Shown: positions 1 to 8,909, counted from the first letter of the stretch. The stretch is DNA of 64,000 nt from Pedobacter sp. ISL-64 (GCF_018613605.1 NZ_JAGGPU010000020.1:263626-327625), one strand, 5' to 3'. Program-made: numbers and translations. Notes: a model not told the origin generated them from the letters alone.

Positions 1-367
1 TTTCTTTATCACATTGTTTAACCAGCTGTTTCTGTTCCTTTTTCTCAGGCGTTCGGGCAATATCCTGCTCTAATTGTTCGTATCTACGTTTTGCAAACAG
101 TGCATATGGCATCACTTTTAATACGTTATACCTTAAGCGATTATAGGCGGCCTGTTCTGCCGGCGATTTCCATATCCTTGCGGCATAAATAGATACGTCG
201 TTAAGCTGCATCCACGGAATCATTACACCATTATCATTTGTTGAGGCTACTCTTATCGTATCGCTTTTACCCAATTTAGGGAATATTGGCGCAGCAGGAT
301 CCTGAGCCCGTAGCGAAATGCTACAAATCATTACAATACAAAGAAAAAAGAGCCCTTTAATTTTCAT
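1..367 (-). CDS. DUF4294 family protein, 3' end missing (runs off window)
   Basis: Reading the minus strand from the ATG at 365-367 gives an uninterrupted frame to the window edge. It starts with a signal peptide (MKIKGLFFLCIVMICSISLRA, then Q-D) and continues with a region resembling DUF4294, a family of roughly 200-residue Bacteroidota proteins of unknown function; the basic stretch around RLRYNVLKVMPYA followed by many Lys, Glu and Gln residues is typical. The protein is probably exported. About 122 codons are present and the C-terminus is lost outside the window. It is divergent from rsh, with a gap of about 110 bases. The family call is from remembered sequence style and is moderately sure; no function can be given. 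Confidence 0.65.
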   Translation of the reverse strand, partial: MKIKGLFFLCIVMICSISLRAQDPAAPIFPKLGKSDTIRVASTNDNGVMIPWMQLNDVSIYAARIWKSPAEQAAYNRLRYNVLKVMPYALFAKRRYEQLEQDIARTPEKKEQKQLVKQCDKE

Positions 368-476
368 AAATTTATACTTTTACAAAGTTAGGTGTTATTT
401 CATATATTAGGTGTTTCACAAAACTAATATAAGTTTTATTCATAAATAAGACGCAATTTTTACGCAAAAAATACAA

Positions 477-2684
477 ATGAAAACAGAGTTAGTGATTGAT
501 TTAGAGGCGGAAAAGCAAGAAATTCTAAAAAGATATAGGGCATTACTACGGGCAAGCAAATCTACTTTACAAAAGGGCGATAAAAAAGAAATCAGGAAAG
601 CTTTTGATATGGCACTGGAAAGCCATAAAGATATGCGCCGAAAGTCTGGAGAACCCTACATCTACCACCCTATCGCTGTAGCGCAGATTGCTGCTGAAGA
701 AATTGGCTTAGGAACAACCTCTATAGTATGTGCCTTGCTACACGATGTGGTAGAAGATACCGATATCACTTTAGAAGATATTGAACGCGAATTTGGCAAG
801 AAAACCGCTAAAATTATCGACGGTTTAACCAAAATATCCGGCGTTTTCGATACCAATAGCTCTTTACAGGCCGAAAATTTCCGTAAAATGCTACTTACCC
901 TGGCAGATGATGTGAGGGTAATCCTGATCAAACTTGCCGATCGTTTGCACAACATGCGTACAATGGATTTTATGCCCCGCCACAAGCAGCTTAAAATCGC
1001 TTCAGAAACCATTTATTTATACGCTCCATTGGCCCATAGATTGGGTTTGTATGCCATAAAATCAGAGTTGGAAGATCTTTCGATGAAATATCTTGATCCT
1101 GATACTTACAAATTCATTGCAAAAAAATTAAACGAGAAAAAAGCTGAACGTGCGCTTTTCATCAAAAAATTCGTCGAACCGATTGATGAAATTGTTCACG
1201 AACAAGGTTTAGTAGCCGATGTTTACGGCAGGCCCAAATCAATCCACTCCATCTGGAACAAGATGAAAAAGAAAAATATTCCTTTCGAAGAGGTTTACGA
1301 TCTTTTTGCCATCCGGATTATTTTGGACTCTGCGCCTGAAAATGAAAAGGCAGATTGCTGGAAAGCGTATTCTATTGTTACCGATTTATACCGCCCAAAT
1401 CCGGATCGTTTACGCGATTGGGTTTCCTCACCAAAAGGAAATGGCTACGAAAGTTTGCACACTACGGTAATGGGACCTCGCGGACAATGGGTTGAGGTAC
1501 AGATCCGTACACAACGCATGAATGAAATTGCAGAGAAAGGTTTTGCTGCACACTGGAAATACAAAGAATCGAGTAATGATAATGGTCTGGATCAGTGGAT
1601 CCAGAAAGTTCGCGAAATGCTGAGCAACCCGGAAGCCAACGCTTTAGACTTCCTGGACGATTTCAAGATGAACCTTTTCTCGGATGAAATTTTTATTTTC
1701 ACGCCAAAAGGCGCCTTGATACAGTTGCCATTAGGCGCTACCGCATTAGATTTTGCTTTCGAGATCCATACCGATGTAGGTGCAACCTGTATAGGCGCTA
1801 AAGTGAATCACAAACTGGTCCCTATTTCGTATAAGCTTCAAAATGGCGATCAGGTGGAGATTATCACCTCAAGCAAACAAACACCTAAAGAAGATTGGCT
1901 AAATGTGGTGGTTACTGCCAAAGCTAAATCGAAAATTAAATCATCTTTAAAAGAAGAAAAGCGGAAAATTGCCGAAAATGGCAAGGAAATCCTAGAAAGA
2001 AAGCTGAAATCATTAAAAATCACTTATAATACCGATAACCTACAAAAGCTAAGTTATTTCTTTAAACTGCCTTCTACACAAGAGCTTTTTGTTAATGTTG
2101 CTTTAGGAAAAATCGAACTGAAAGATATAAAAGAGTATCTATCGAGTGAGAAAGAAGTTGAAAACCGCGGACCAGAACGTCCTGAAAATCTTTCAGTTGA
2201 CGGAATCAAGAGTAAAATTAAAGGAGGAGAATCTGATATTTTATTGATTGGTGAAGATATGCAGCGCATTGATTATACACTCGCTGCCTGTTGTAATCCT
2301 ATTCCCGGCGATGATGTTTTTGGTTTTATTACCGTGAGCGAAGGCATTAAAATACACCGGACCAACTGCCCTAACGCTGCGCAGCTAATGGCCAATTATG
2401 GTTATCGCGTGGTGAAAGCCAAATGGAACAAACAGCAGGAATTAACTTTCTTAACCGGCTTACGCATTGTAGGCATTGATGATGTAGGTTTGATCAATAA
2501 CATCACCAGGGTTATTTCTACCGATTTTAAAGTAAATATGAGATCAATTACTGTGGATACTAACGAAGGGATTTTTGATGGTTCGATTATGATTTTCGTA
2601 AACGATACCGAGCACCTGGAAAACCTGATTAAAAATTTATTAAAAGTTAGAGGTGTTACAGGAGTAACGAGGTTTGACGCATAG
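477..2684 (+). CDS. rsh: Bifunctional (p)ppGpp synthetase/hydrolase, RelA/SpoT homologue
   Basis: This makes and degrades the stringent-response alarmone (p)ppGpp in the cytoplasm. The 735 residues show the full long-RSH order: an N-terminal HD hydrolase domain with the metal-binding HD pair at H89-D90 in LLHDVVEDT; a synthetase domain at about 240-360 with YGRPKSIHSIW, SPKGNGYESLH and EKGFAAHWKYK; a TGS domain from about 403; a conserved Cys domain with CCNPIPGDD near 605; and a C-terminal ACT domain from about 660. Both catalytic halves look intact, so a bifunctional enzyme is expected. The length is normal for the family. No clear TAnnTTTG box was seen upstream. It is followed by an AGTC-rich inverted repeat and then the Fur-family gene. 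Confidence 0.96.
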   Translation: MKTELVIDLEAEKQEILKRYRALLRASKSTLQKGDKKEIRKAFDMALESHKDMRRKSGEPYIYHPIAVAQIAAEEIGLGTTSIVCALLHDVVEDTDITLEDIEREFGKKTAKIIDGLTKISGVFDTNSSLQAENFRKMLLTLADDVRVILIKLADRLHNMRTMDFMPRHKQLKIASETIYLYAPLAHRLGLYAIKSELEDLSMKYLDPDTYKFIAKKLNEKKAERALFIKKFVEPIDEIVHEQGLVADVYGRPKSIHSIWNKMKKKNIPFEEVYDLFAIRIILDSAPENEKADCWKAYSIVTDLYRPNPDRLRDWVSSPKGNGYESLHTTVMGPRGQWVEVQIRTQRMNEIAEKGFAAHWKYKESSNDNGLDQWIQKVREMLSNPEANALDFLDDFKMNLFSDEIFIFTPKGALIQLPLGATALDFAFEIHTDVGATCIGAKVNHKLVPISYKLQNGDQVEIITSSKQTPKEDWLNVVVTAKAKSKIKSSLKEEKRKIAENGKEILERKLKSLKITYNTDNLQKLSYFFKLPSTQELFVNVALGKIELKDIKEYLSSEKEVENRGPERPENLSVDGIKSKIKGGESDILLIGEDMQRIDYTLAACCNPIPGDDVFGFITVSEGIKIHRTNCPNAAQLMANYGYRVVKAKWNKQQELTFLTGLRIVGIDDVGLINNITRVISTDFKVNMRSITVDTNEGIFDGSIMIFVNDTEHLENLIKNLLKVRGVTGVTRFDA

Positions 2685-2686
2685 TT

Positions 2687-2761
2687 AGTCCAAAGTCTTG
2701 AGTCCGAAGTCCTAAGTCGTATGGCTATAGACTTTGGACTCAGGACTTTCGACTTCAGACT
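2687..2761. repeat. AGTC-periodic imperfect inverted repeat
   Basis: Directly after the rsh stop codon lies a 75-base element built of AGTC/AGTCC blocks spaced 6-8 bases apart. The left arm (2687-2718) pairs imperfectly with the right arm (2730-2761), leaving a loop around 2719-2729. No T-run follows, so it is not a standard terminator. A weaker AGTCC-containing stretch occurs near 30690-30728. Confidence 0.6.
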
Positions 2762-2812
2762 AATCTTACAACATTTCAACAATCAAACACTATAACAATC
2801 AAACAATTTACC

Positions 2813-2820
2813 TACCTTTG
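2813..2820 (+). promoter_or_regulatory. TAnnTTTG promoter box of the Fur-family gene
   Basis: TACCTTTG matches the Bacteroidota housekeeping -7 element. It ends 17 bases before the ATG at 2838, giving a short leader. Confidence 0.65.
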
Positions 2821-2837
2821 AATGGAGTTTAAAAACT

Positions 2838-3335
2838 ATGTCTGAACAAAAAACAAATGAGCTCGTTCGCAAGATTTTTGAGGCTTATTTAGAAAACAAA
2901 AATCTACGTAAAACACCAGAGCGTTTCGCTATATTGGAAGAAATATATTCAAGAAACGACCACTTTGATGTAGAAACCCTTTATATCCACATGAAAAACC
3001 AAAAGTACCGCGTAAGTCGTGCTACGGTTTATAACACATTGGAGTTGTTGGTTTCATGCGATTTAGTTACCAAACACCAGTTTGGTAAAAATATGGCACA
3101 ATTCGAAAAATCTTATGGTTACCGCCAGCACGATCACGTAATTTGTATCGAATGTGGTAAAGTAGTAGAATTCTGCGATCCACGAATCCACCAGATCCAA
3201 ACCATGGTTGGTGATCTTTTAAAATTTGATGTGAAACACCATTCGTTAAACCTTTATGGCTTCTGCTCTGATTGCAGTATGGCCAGAAAAGTAAACGAAA
3301 GCGCAGCAACAGCCACAAAAATTGTAGAAAATTAA
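2838..3335 (+). CDS. Fur family metal-responsive transcriptional regulator
   Basis: A 165-residue repressor-type protein of the Fur/PerR/Zur superfamily. The N-terminal winged helix (about 1-90) contains RKTPERFAILEEIY and VSRATVYNTLELLV, which are characteristic of the family. The dimerisation half carries two Cys pairs, CIECGK near 104 and CSDC near 142, the usual structural zinc site, plus His-rich stretches (HDHVIC, VKHHSLN) that would form the sensing site. Whether it senses iron, zinc or peroxide cannot be decided from sequence. It lies 38 bases upstream of purA and may be co-transcribed with it, since purA has no obvious box of its own. Confidence 0.9.
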   Translation: MSEQKTNELVRKIFEAYLENKNLRKTPERFAILEEIYSRNDHFDVETLYIHMKNQKYRVSRATVYNTLELLVSCDLVTKHQFGKNMAQFEKSYGYRQHDHVICIECGKVVEFCDPRIHQIQTMVGDLLKFDVKHHSLNLYGFCSDCSMARKVNESAATATKIVEN

Positions 3336-3373
3336 ATCAAAATACAAATAAAACCAGCTTAATTTATTAAATA

Positions 3374-4654
3374 ATGACGCAAGTAGATGTACTTCTCGGC
3401 CTGCAATGGGGTGATGAAGGAAAGGGAAAAATCGTTGATGTACTAAGTCCAAAATATGATCTTATTGCCCGTTTTCAGGGTGGCCCAAATGCCGGACATA
3501 CTTTAGAGTTCGATGGCAAAAAATTCGTTTTAAACACAATCCCTTCAGGAATTTTTAACGAAAAAACCATGAATCTTATTGGTAATGGTGTAGTAATCGA
3601 CCCTATTATCCTAAAAAGAGAGTTAGATAATTTAAAAAAAGCTGGTCATGATCCTGTTGCCGATGGCAAATTGGTAATTGCCCGTAAAGCACACTTAATT
3701 TTACCAACCCACCAATTATTGGATGCTGCAAACGAAGCACGCATGGGTAAAAATAAAATTGGATCGACCTTAAAAGGTATTGGTCCAACTTATATGGATA
3801 AAACTGGCCGTAACGGTTTACGCGTTGGTGATACTACGCTACCTGATTTCAAAGATCGTTATGCCAAATTGGTAGAAAAACATACTGAAATCCTTTCTCA
3901 TTACGAAGGTTTCGAATATGAATTAGCGGAGAAAGAAGCATCATTCTTTGAAGCAATCGAATTCTTAAAAACCATTCCTCATGTTGATAGTGAACATTAT
4001 GTGAATGGCTTCTTAAAAGAAGGAAAAGCGGTTTTAGCAGAAGGTGCTCAAGGAACGTTATTGGACGTAGATTTCGGTTCATACCCTTTTGTAACTTCTA
4101 GTAACACTACAACTGCAGGTGCCTGTACTGGTTTGGGTATTGCGCCTAATAAAGTGGGCGCTGTTTATGGTATCTTCAAAGCATATTGCACACGTGTTGG
4201 TGGCGGTCCTTTCCCTACCGAATTAGATAATGAAGTTGGCGAAAATTTACGCGCTTTAGGTCACGAGTTTGGCGCAACTACAGGTCGTGCCCGTCGTTGT
4301 GGCTGGATTGATCTTCCTGCATTAAAATATGCCATCATGTTAAACGGGGTAACCGAATTAATTATGATGAAAGCTGATGTTTTGGATACTTTCGATACCA
4401 TTTATGCTTGTACCCACTACGAATACAATGGTGAAACGATTGATTATATGCCATACGACATCATTTCAATCGAGCCAAAACCAGTATTGAAAGCAATTGA
4501 TGGTTGGGCTACTGATGTAACTAAAATTACTTCTGTAAATGAAATCCCATCTAAATTAACTGATTACATTGCTTTCTTAGAAAAAGAATTAGAAGTGCCG
4601 ATCAAATTCCTTTCTGTAGGACCAGATAGAGCACAAACTTTGGAATTACGTTAA
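3374..4654 (+). CDS. purA: Adenylosuccinate synthetase
   Basis: Cytoplasmic purine enzyme that joins IMP and aspartate with GTP to make adenylosuccinate, the first committed step to AMP. The 426 residues begin with the signature GLQWGDEGKGK (residues 8-18), followed by the IMP/GTP loop GGPNAGHT near 36, the GSTLKGIGPTY loop, and TTGRARRCGWID near 305, all typical of PurA. Length is normal. The ATG at 3374 places the signature at the usual distance from the N-terminus. It sits downstream of the Fur-family gene and ends before an interspersed repeat and a strong terminator at 4762-4793. Confidence 0.97.
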   Translation: MTQVDVLLGLQWGDEGKGKIVDVLSPKYDLIARFQGGPNAGHTLEFDGKKFVLNTIPSGIFNEKTMNLIGNGVVIDPIILKRELDNLKKAGHDPVADGKLVIARKAHLILPTHQLLDAANEARMGKNKIGSTLKGIGPTYMDKTGRNGLRVGDTTLPDFKDRYAKLVEKHTEILSHYEGFEYELAEKEASFFEAIEFLKTIPHVDSEHYVNGFLKEGKAVLAEGAQGTLLDVDFGSYPFVTSSNTTTAGACTGLGIAPNKVGAVYGIFKAYCTRVGGGPFPTELDNEVGENLRALGHEFGATTGRARRCGWIDLPALKYAIMLNGVTELIMMKADVLDTFDTIYACTHYEYNGETIDYMPYDIISIEPKPVLKAIDGWATDVTKITSVNEIPSKLTDYIAFLEKELEVPIKFLSVGPDRAQTLELR

Positions 4655-4663
4655 TATAAGATT

Positions 4664-4750
4664 CGTCATGCTGAATTTAGTTCAGCGTCTATATGTTCGT
4701 AAACTGATAGCCCCTGAAATAAATCCGATAGTTACCGGATCAGGGTGACG
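4664..4750. repeat. Interspersed element with GTCAT/ATGAC-type inverted ends
   Basis: An 87-base element whose ends are inverted relative to each other (CGTCATGCTGA at 4664-4674 and TCAGGGTGACG at 4740-4750, imperfect). An internal stretch GATAGTTACCGGATC adds a small stem. Related half-elements appear at 6230-6257, 18659-18696 and 24984-25096. Confidence 0.65.
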
Positions 4751-4761
4751 GCTCATAAAAG

Positions 4762-4793
4762 AAAAGCAACCTGCAATCAGGTTGCTTTTTTTA
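4762..4793 (+). terminator. Rho-independent terminator after purA
   Basis: A 12-bp perfect stem (4762-4773 with 4778-4789), four-base loop CAAT, and a run of T to 4792. It terminates the fur-like/purA unit and shows that any longer reading frame through it into pabB is not the true N-terminus. Confidence 0.9.
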
Positions 4794-4918
4794 TAGGTTT
4801 CAACTTTGTGCTTACGCTAGTTTTTAACGAGCGTATAATATCAAATCGTTTGCAAACGATTTTAAACTATATTCAACGATTCTATGATAAGTATCTTTCC
4901 ACTTATGTAGCGTTTAGT

Positions 4919-4926
4919 TACCTTTG
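4919..4926 (+). promoter_or_regulatory. TAnnTTTG promoter box of pabB
   Basis: TACCTTTG followed by CC ends only seven bases before the proposed TTG start at 4934. This decides the start and suggests a leaderless or nearly leaderless transcript. Confidence 0.7.
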
Positions 4927-4933
4927 CCGCAAC

Positions 4934-6190
4934 TTGAAAACCTCACAAAACATATCCCATTTTAAACAAAAAGCATTGCACTGGGCCAACCAGTTCGAGG
5001 TGTGTTGTTTTTTAGATTCAAACGATTACAAAGATGCTTATTCAGCGTACGATTTCATTATCGCTGCTGGTGCGCATCATGAACTAAAATGCACGTCAGG
5101 CAATGCGTTTGATCAACTAAAAAGCTTTTACTCGTTACATAAGCAGTGGGTTTTTGGCTTTTTCAGCTACGATTTAAAAAACGAAATCGAAGACCTTCAA
5201 TCTAATAATTCGGACCATTTAAATTTCCCAGATCTATACTTTTTTGTTCCAAAGTACCTAATCGCCTTTAAAGATGGCAAGGCGGAGGTTTTGCTTGGTC
5301 ATCCTTCCATTTTAGCAGATATCGAATCCTTTCAGCTTCCGGCAAAAAAACAATCGAAAGCGATAACAATAGCACAAAGATTATCAAAAGATCAATATAT
5401 CCATAAGGTAGAGGCTTTAAGAGATCATATTATTCGTGGCGATATTTATGAAGTTAATTTTTGTCAGGAGTTTTTCGCTGAAAATATAGAAATAGATCCG
5501 GCTCAAACTTTCGAGGTGTTAAACCAGGTTTCTCCTACCCCATTTGCTGGTTATTTTAAAATTCAGGGTAAATATATTCTATCTGCTACTCCGGAACGTT
5601 TTATGTGCAAACGTGGATCGAAGCTCACCTCACAACCTATAAAGGGCACTGCAAAAAGAAGTTCTGATCTAGCAGAAGATGAAGCCATAAAGCTGCAACT
5701 CAGGAATGATATTAAAGAGCAGGCAGAAAATGTAATGATTGTTGATCTGGTACGCCACGACCTCACTAAATCGGCCGTTAAGGGTTCTGTCACTGTTGAT
5801 GAATTATTTGGCATCTACAGCTTCCCACAGGTCCATCAAATGATTTCTACCATTAGCTGTGAACTAAATCCAGCGATTCACTTTATCGACGCCATTAAAA
5901 ATGCATTTCCAATGGGCTCTATGACAGGTGCACCAAAGGTTAAAGCAATGAAATTAATTGAAGAATATGAAGTAACCAAAAGAGGTCTTTATTCCGGTTC
6001 CTTTGGCTGCATCAGTCCAGATGGTGATTTCGATTTTAATGTGGTTATCCGGAGTATTTTGTACAATGCTGAATCTAGCTATTTATCCTTTCAGGTTGGA
6101 GGAGCCATTACTTATCAAAGTGATTCTTCATTAGAATATGAAGAATGTTTGTTAAAGGCCAGCGCAATTTTGGAGGTGTTAGGTAATTAG
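4934..6190 (+). CDS. pabB: Aminodeoxychorismate synthase component I
   Basis: Chorismate-utilising enzyme that makes 4-amino-4-deoxychorismate for folate synthesis. The C-terminal chorismate-binding domain shows GDIYEVNFCQEF, SATPERF, PIKGTAKR near residue 235 (the Lys form typical of PabB rather than TrpE), NVMIVDLVRHDL and MTGAPKVKAM near 330. The frame is open upstream to a GTG at 4745, but that stretch encodes the purA terminator hairpin and precedes the promoter box, so I place the start at TTG 4934 (418 residues), just before KTSQNISHFKQKALHWA, where relatives usually begin. No in-frame ATG exists near there. An anthranilate synthase is the less likely alternative. FolC at 62498 acts in the same pathway but is far away. 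Confidence 0.88.
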   Translation: MKTSQNISHFKQKALHWANQFEVCCFLDSNDYKDAYSAYDFIIAAGAHHELKCTSGNAFDQLKSFYSLHKQWVFGFFSYDLKNEIEDLQSNNSDHLNFPDLYFFVPKYLIAFKDGKAEVLLGHPSILADIESFQLPAKKQSKAITIAQRLSKDQYIHKVEALRDHIIRGDIYEVNFCQEFFAENIEIDPAQTFEVLNQVSPTPFAGYFKIQGKYILSATPERFMCKRGSKLTSQPIKGTAKRSSDLAEDEAIKLQLRNDIKEQAENVMIVDLVRHDLTKSAVKGSVTVDELFGIYSFPQVHQMISTISCELNPAIHFIDAIKNAFPMGSMTGAPKVKAMKLIEEYEVTKRGLYSGSFGCISPDGDFDFNVVIRSILYNAESSYLSFQVGGAITYQSDSSLEYEECLLKASAILEVLGN

Positions 6191-6229
6191 ATGATTGGCT
6201 ATTGGTTTGGTTGTTCATTTGCATGGTTT

Positions 6230-6257
6230 GTCATTCTGAACGCAGTGAAGAATCTTT
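6230..6257. repeat. Half copy of the GTCAT...AATCT interspersed element
   Basis: Starts GTCATTCTGAACGCAGTG and ends GAATCTTTTT, the common half-element of the family seen at 4664, 18659 and 24984. It lies in the gap between pabB and the M48 gene with no gene nearby on that strand. Confidence 0.55.
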
Positions 6258-6349
6258 TTATTTCCTTTTGTAGCCTTAAATAACATCTTTCTACTCTAGT
6301 TGTAGCGTCTCGCTACTCGACTTAATAATATCCTTAACCCAAATAAAAT

Positions 6350-6418
6350 GGTCTTAGCGAGACGCGAAGACCGGATAAGAGTAAAAAAGGTCTTAGCGAG
6401 AGGCTAAGACCAGATAAG
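6350..6418. repeat. Tandem pair of GGTCTTAGC hairpin units
   Basis: Two about 30-base direct repeats, at 6350-6380 and 6389-6418, each starting GGTCTTAGCGAGA and ending AAGACC(A/G)GATAAG. Each folds on itself; the second is a perfect 9-bp stem. Just upstream (6303-6320) lies a similar GCGTCTCGCTACTCGA stretch. Confidence 0.7.
6383..6411 (-). terminator. Rho-independent terminator for the M48/plsY side (minus strand)
   Basis: Read on the minus strand, the second hairpin unit is GGTCTTAGC, loop of five, GCTAAGACC, then six T. This is a perfect terminator for transcripts arriving from the M48 peptidase gene. Confidence 0.8.
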
Positions 6419-6467
6419 GTGGGAAATTCTGCCTCATGCAAAAACCCTCCACCTTAAACCCCTAAAC

Positions 6468-7274
6468 CTATTTCTTATAATACTGTTGCGCTTCAGGTAA
6501 ATATTTTTGGATCTGTGCAATACGTGTTGCATCGCTTGGGTGGGTACTTAAAAATTCAGCTGGTTTCTGCGCCCCTGCAGATGCCGCCGACATTCTATTC
6601 CAGAAAGCAGTGGCATTTTGTGGATTGTATCCGGCCATGGCCATAAAAATCAAGCCTAAACGGTCGGCTTCTAATTCTTGATTGCGACTGAATTTTAACA
6701 TCGCCACTGGTGTACCCACACCATAAAGCGTATTAAAAATAGATTGAGTTTTTGGGTTTTTAGATAATGCAACACCTGCTGCTGCACCAATACCCTGAGC
6801 AACCATTTCCTGCGACATCCGTTCTGCAGAGTGACCTGCAATGGCGTGGGCAATCTCATGGCCCATTACGGTGGCCAAACCTGCATCGTCTTGTGTTATG
6901 GGTAAAATACCCGTATAAACCACAATCTTCCCTCCTGGCATACACCAGGCATTTTTCTCGTTGTTCTGTACCACATTAACCTCCCACTGGTAATCTGCAA
7001 TCAAGTTACCATAATTATTACTGTTCATGTACGATTTTACAGCCGTAATTAATCTACTGCCAACGGTTTTAACTTTCAAAGCCTGCGCATTCGAGGCTGG
7101 TAAAACGGTAGTTTTATTCTCCGTTAAAAAGGTGCTGTAAGCTTGGAATGCCATTGGCAAAACCTGGTCGTTACTCACTAAATCAAATCGACTACGGCCT
7201 GTTAAAGGAACGGTAGAACAGGAGTTAAATAGTAATATCCCAGCAACACTTGCTGTTAAAAATAACTTTTTCAT
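6468..7274 (-). CDS. M48 family metalloprotease, lipoprotein
   Basis: A 268-residue secreted zinc peptidase of the M48 (HtpX/BepA/LoiP-like) family. The N-terminus is a lipoprotein signal with Cys at position 19 (LLFNSC), so it should be anchored to a membrane facing the periplasm. The zinc site is HEIAH at 139-143, with the third ligand in ELEADRLG (E202). PGGKIVVYTGIL before the motif and STHPSDATRI near the C-terminus are family hallmarks. Members act in outer-membrane protein quality control. There is no TPR extension, so it is closer to LoiP than to BepA. It lies downstream of plsY on the same strand and is followed by the terminator at 6383-6411. Confidence 0.9.
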   Translation of the reverse strand: MKKLFLTASVAGILLFNSCSTVPLTGRSRFDLVSNDQVLPMAFQAYSTFLTENKTTVLPASNAQALKVKTVGSRLITAVKSYMNSNNYGNLIADYQWEVNVVQNNEKNAWCMPGGKIVVYTGILPITQDDAGLATVMGHEIAHAIAGHSAERMSQEMVAQGIGAAAGVALSKNPKTQSIFNTLYGVGTPVAMLKFSRNQELEADRLGLIFMAMAGYNPQNATAFWNRMSAASAGAQKPAEFLSTHPSDATRIAQIQKYLPEAQQYYKK

Positions 7275-7369
7275 AATTGCGATTTTAAATGATAGTAAAT
7301 ACTGGTAAGCAAAACCGTAGATTAAACAGTAAGCCTATAAATAAGTTTTAATGAAATGTGCTTTGTTAA

Positions 7370-8017
7370 TTAATTAGTTTTCTTCCTAAACAAATACACT
7401 TTAGATTCTTTGCCTTTCAGCAATCTTTCGAGGTTTTTTTGGTGCGTAACTAAGATTAAAATGCAAACCACCATGCCATAAAGCACTTCAGATTTGATGG
7501 AAACCTGAAACAAAAAAACTACACTGAGCGGAAAAGTAAATCCTGCACAAATGGAGCTTAATGAAACATATTTAGTTAACAACAACACAACCACAAAAAC
7601 CAGAACACAAAGCATAGATGCTTCGAAGTTAACTGCCAAAATCATTCCAAAAAGTGTAGCAACACCTTTTCCGCCTCTAAAACCTGCAAAAACAGGAAAT
7701 AAATGCCCCATTACTGCGGTTACACCGAGTGCAAGTTGATAATTGACAAAAACAACTGAATTTTGTGGCCCGGTTACCGACATGCCGATCAGATAGGCCA
7801 GATTGGTTGCGGTATAACCTTTTGCAATATCGATGATCATTACAGCAATTCCGGCTTTTTTGCCCAATACCCTAAAGGTATTGGTTGCGCCAGCGTTGCC
7901 ACTTCCATACTCTCTTACATCAACCCCATAAAAGGCCTGACCAAGCCATACAGCTGTTGGTATAGATCCAAAAAGGTAGGCAATTAATAACGCGCTGAGA
8001 GAATAAACCGTAACCAT
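7370..8017 (-). CDS. plsY: Acyl-phosphate:glycerol-3-phosphate acyltransferase
   Basis: Integral inner-membrane enzyme that transfers an acyl group from acyl phosphate to glycerol 3-phosphate, the first step of phospholipid synthesis in the PlsX/PlsY pathway. The 215 residues are hydrophobic with about five membrane segments and contain the PlsY motifs SGNAGATNTFRVLG (about 38-51) and FRGGKGVATLFG (about 113-124). The length is normal. It lies 49 bases downstream of nadC on the same strand, so nadC-plsY may be one transcript. No box was assigned to it. Confidence 0.95.
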   Translation of the reverse strand: MVTVYSLSALLIAYLFGSIPTAVWLGQAFYGVDVREYGSGNAGATNTFRVLGKKAGIAVMIIDIAKGYTATNLAYLIGMSVTGPQNSVVFVNYQLALGVTAVMGHLFPVFAGFRGGKGVATLFGMILAVNFEASMLCVLVFVVVLLLTKYVSLSSICAGFTFPLSVVFLFQVSIKSEVLYGMVVCILILVTHQKNLERLLKGKESKVYLFRKKTN

Positions 8018-8066
8018 AGCCTACAATGATACAAAAAATAAGCTTTTAATTTTATAGCAAATCACT

Positions 8067-8909
8067 TTAGTATGCTTTTAAACTCATATCCAGGCTTTTC
8101 ACAGAGTGTGTAAGCGCGCCCATCGAAATAAAATCTACTCCGCAAGCAGCATATTCGGCAACATTCTCTTCAGTAATCCCTCCGGAAGCCTCCGTAATGA
8201 ATTTACCGTCGATTAATTTAACCGCAGCCCTTAAGTTTTCGAAACTGAAATTATCAAGCATAATACGGTCTACACCGCCAATAGCCAAAACTTGAGATAA
8301 CTCTTCCAAGTTCCGTACTTCAATTTCGATCTGAAGTGATTTATTTTGATCTATTAAATATTTTTGAGCAGCTGTAATGGCGTTTGAAATCCCTCCTGCA
8401 TAGTCTACATGATTATCCTTTATTAAGATCATATCATATAAACCAATGCGGTGATTTACACCTCCTCCTATCCTTACTGCCCATTTTTCTAAATAGCGAA
8501 GCCCTGGAGTGGTTTTACGGGTATCTAAAATTTTGGTTTTAGTTGTTTTCAATAAAGAAACAATCCGATGGGTTTTAGTAGCAATGCCACTCATGCGTTG
8601 CATACAGTTTAAAACCAAACGCTCCGCAATTAAAATAGCATGTGTACTTCCAGAAACGGTTAAGGCAATATCGCCTACTTTTACCGCTACACCATCCTGC
8701 AACAGTACATCAACCTTTAAAGTATCATCAACTTCCTTAAAAATCTCAAGAGCCAGTTCAATTCCAGCCAAAACACCATCTTCTTTGATAATCAGTTTTG
8801 CTTTTCCCTGCGTTCCGAGTGGAATTGTTGACAGTGAAGTATGATCACCATCACCAACATCTTCGGCAAGGGCATTTTTTATGAATTGATGTATAAGTTG
8901 AGTATCCAA
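8067..8909 (-). CDS. nadC: Nicotinate-nucleotide pyrophosphorylase (quinolinate phosphoribosyltransferase)
   Basis: Makes nicotinate mononucleotide from quinolinate and PRPP in de novo NAD synthesis. Typical motifs are EDVGDGDHTS near the start, TRKTTPGLRYLEKWAV with GGGVNHRIGLYDMILIKDNH in the barrel, and the C-terminal EASGGITEENV and GVDFISMGALTHS. The frame is open back to an ATG at 8957, but that would start upstream of the promoter box at 8928-8935 and add a non-homologous-looking stretch. The TTG at 8907-8909 gives 280 residues, the usual length, starting just before DTQLIHQFIKNALAEDVGDG. It lies between the DUF4783 gene and plsY on the same strand, a common Bacteroidota neighbourhood. 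Confidence 0.92.
   Translation of the reverse strand: MDTQLIHQFIKNALAEDVGDGDHTSLSTIPLGTQGKAKLIIKEDGVLAGIELALEIFKEVDDTLKVDVLLQDGVAVKVGDIALTVSGSTHAILIAERLVLNCMQRMSGIATKTHRIVSLLKTTKTKILDTRKTTPGLRYLEKWAVRIGGGVNHRIGLYDMILIKDNHVDYAGGISNAITAAQKYLIDQNKSLQIEIEVRNLEELSQVLAIGGVDRIMLDNFSFENLRAAVKLIDGKFITEASGGITEENVAEYAACGVDFISMGALTHSVKSLDMSLKAY

Noticed and set aside
2402..2782. Antisense reading frame of 126 codons opposite rsh
   Set aside because: It mirrors conserved Rsh and ACT-domain codons and has no start context, promoter or family match. Other long antisense frames (for example opposite lon, rpsA and susC) were rejected for the same reason.
4745..4933. GTG start that would extend pabB upstream by 63 codons
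   Set aside because: The extension runs across an interspersed repeat end, the purA terminator hairpin and the pabB promoter box, and gives a peptide unlike PabB N-termini.
6350..6418. Possible small RNA or riboswitch
   Set aside because: The two hairpin units are explained by a repeat and a minus-strand terminator; no expression signal was seen.
7974..7985. GGTAGGCAATTA, similar to the PUL motif TGTAGGCAATTT
   Set aside because: It lies inside the plsY coding region, encodes conserved residues there, and lacks the downstream CTCTT.
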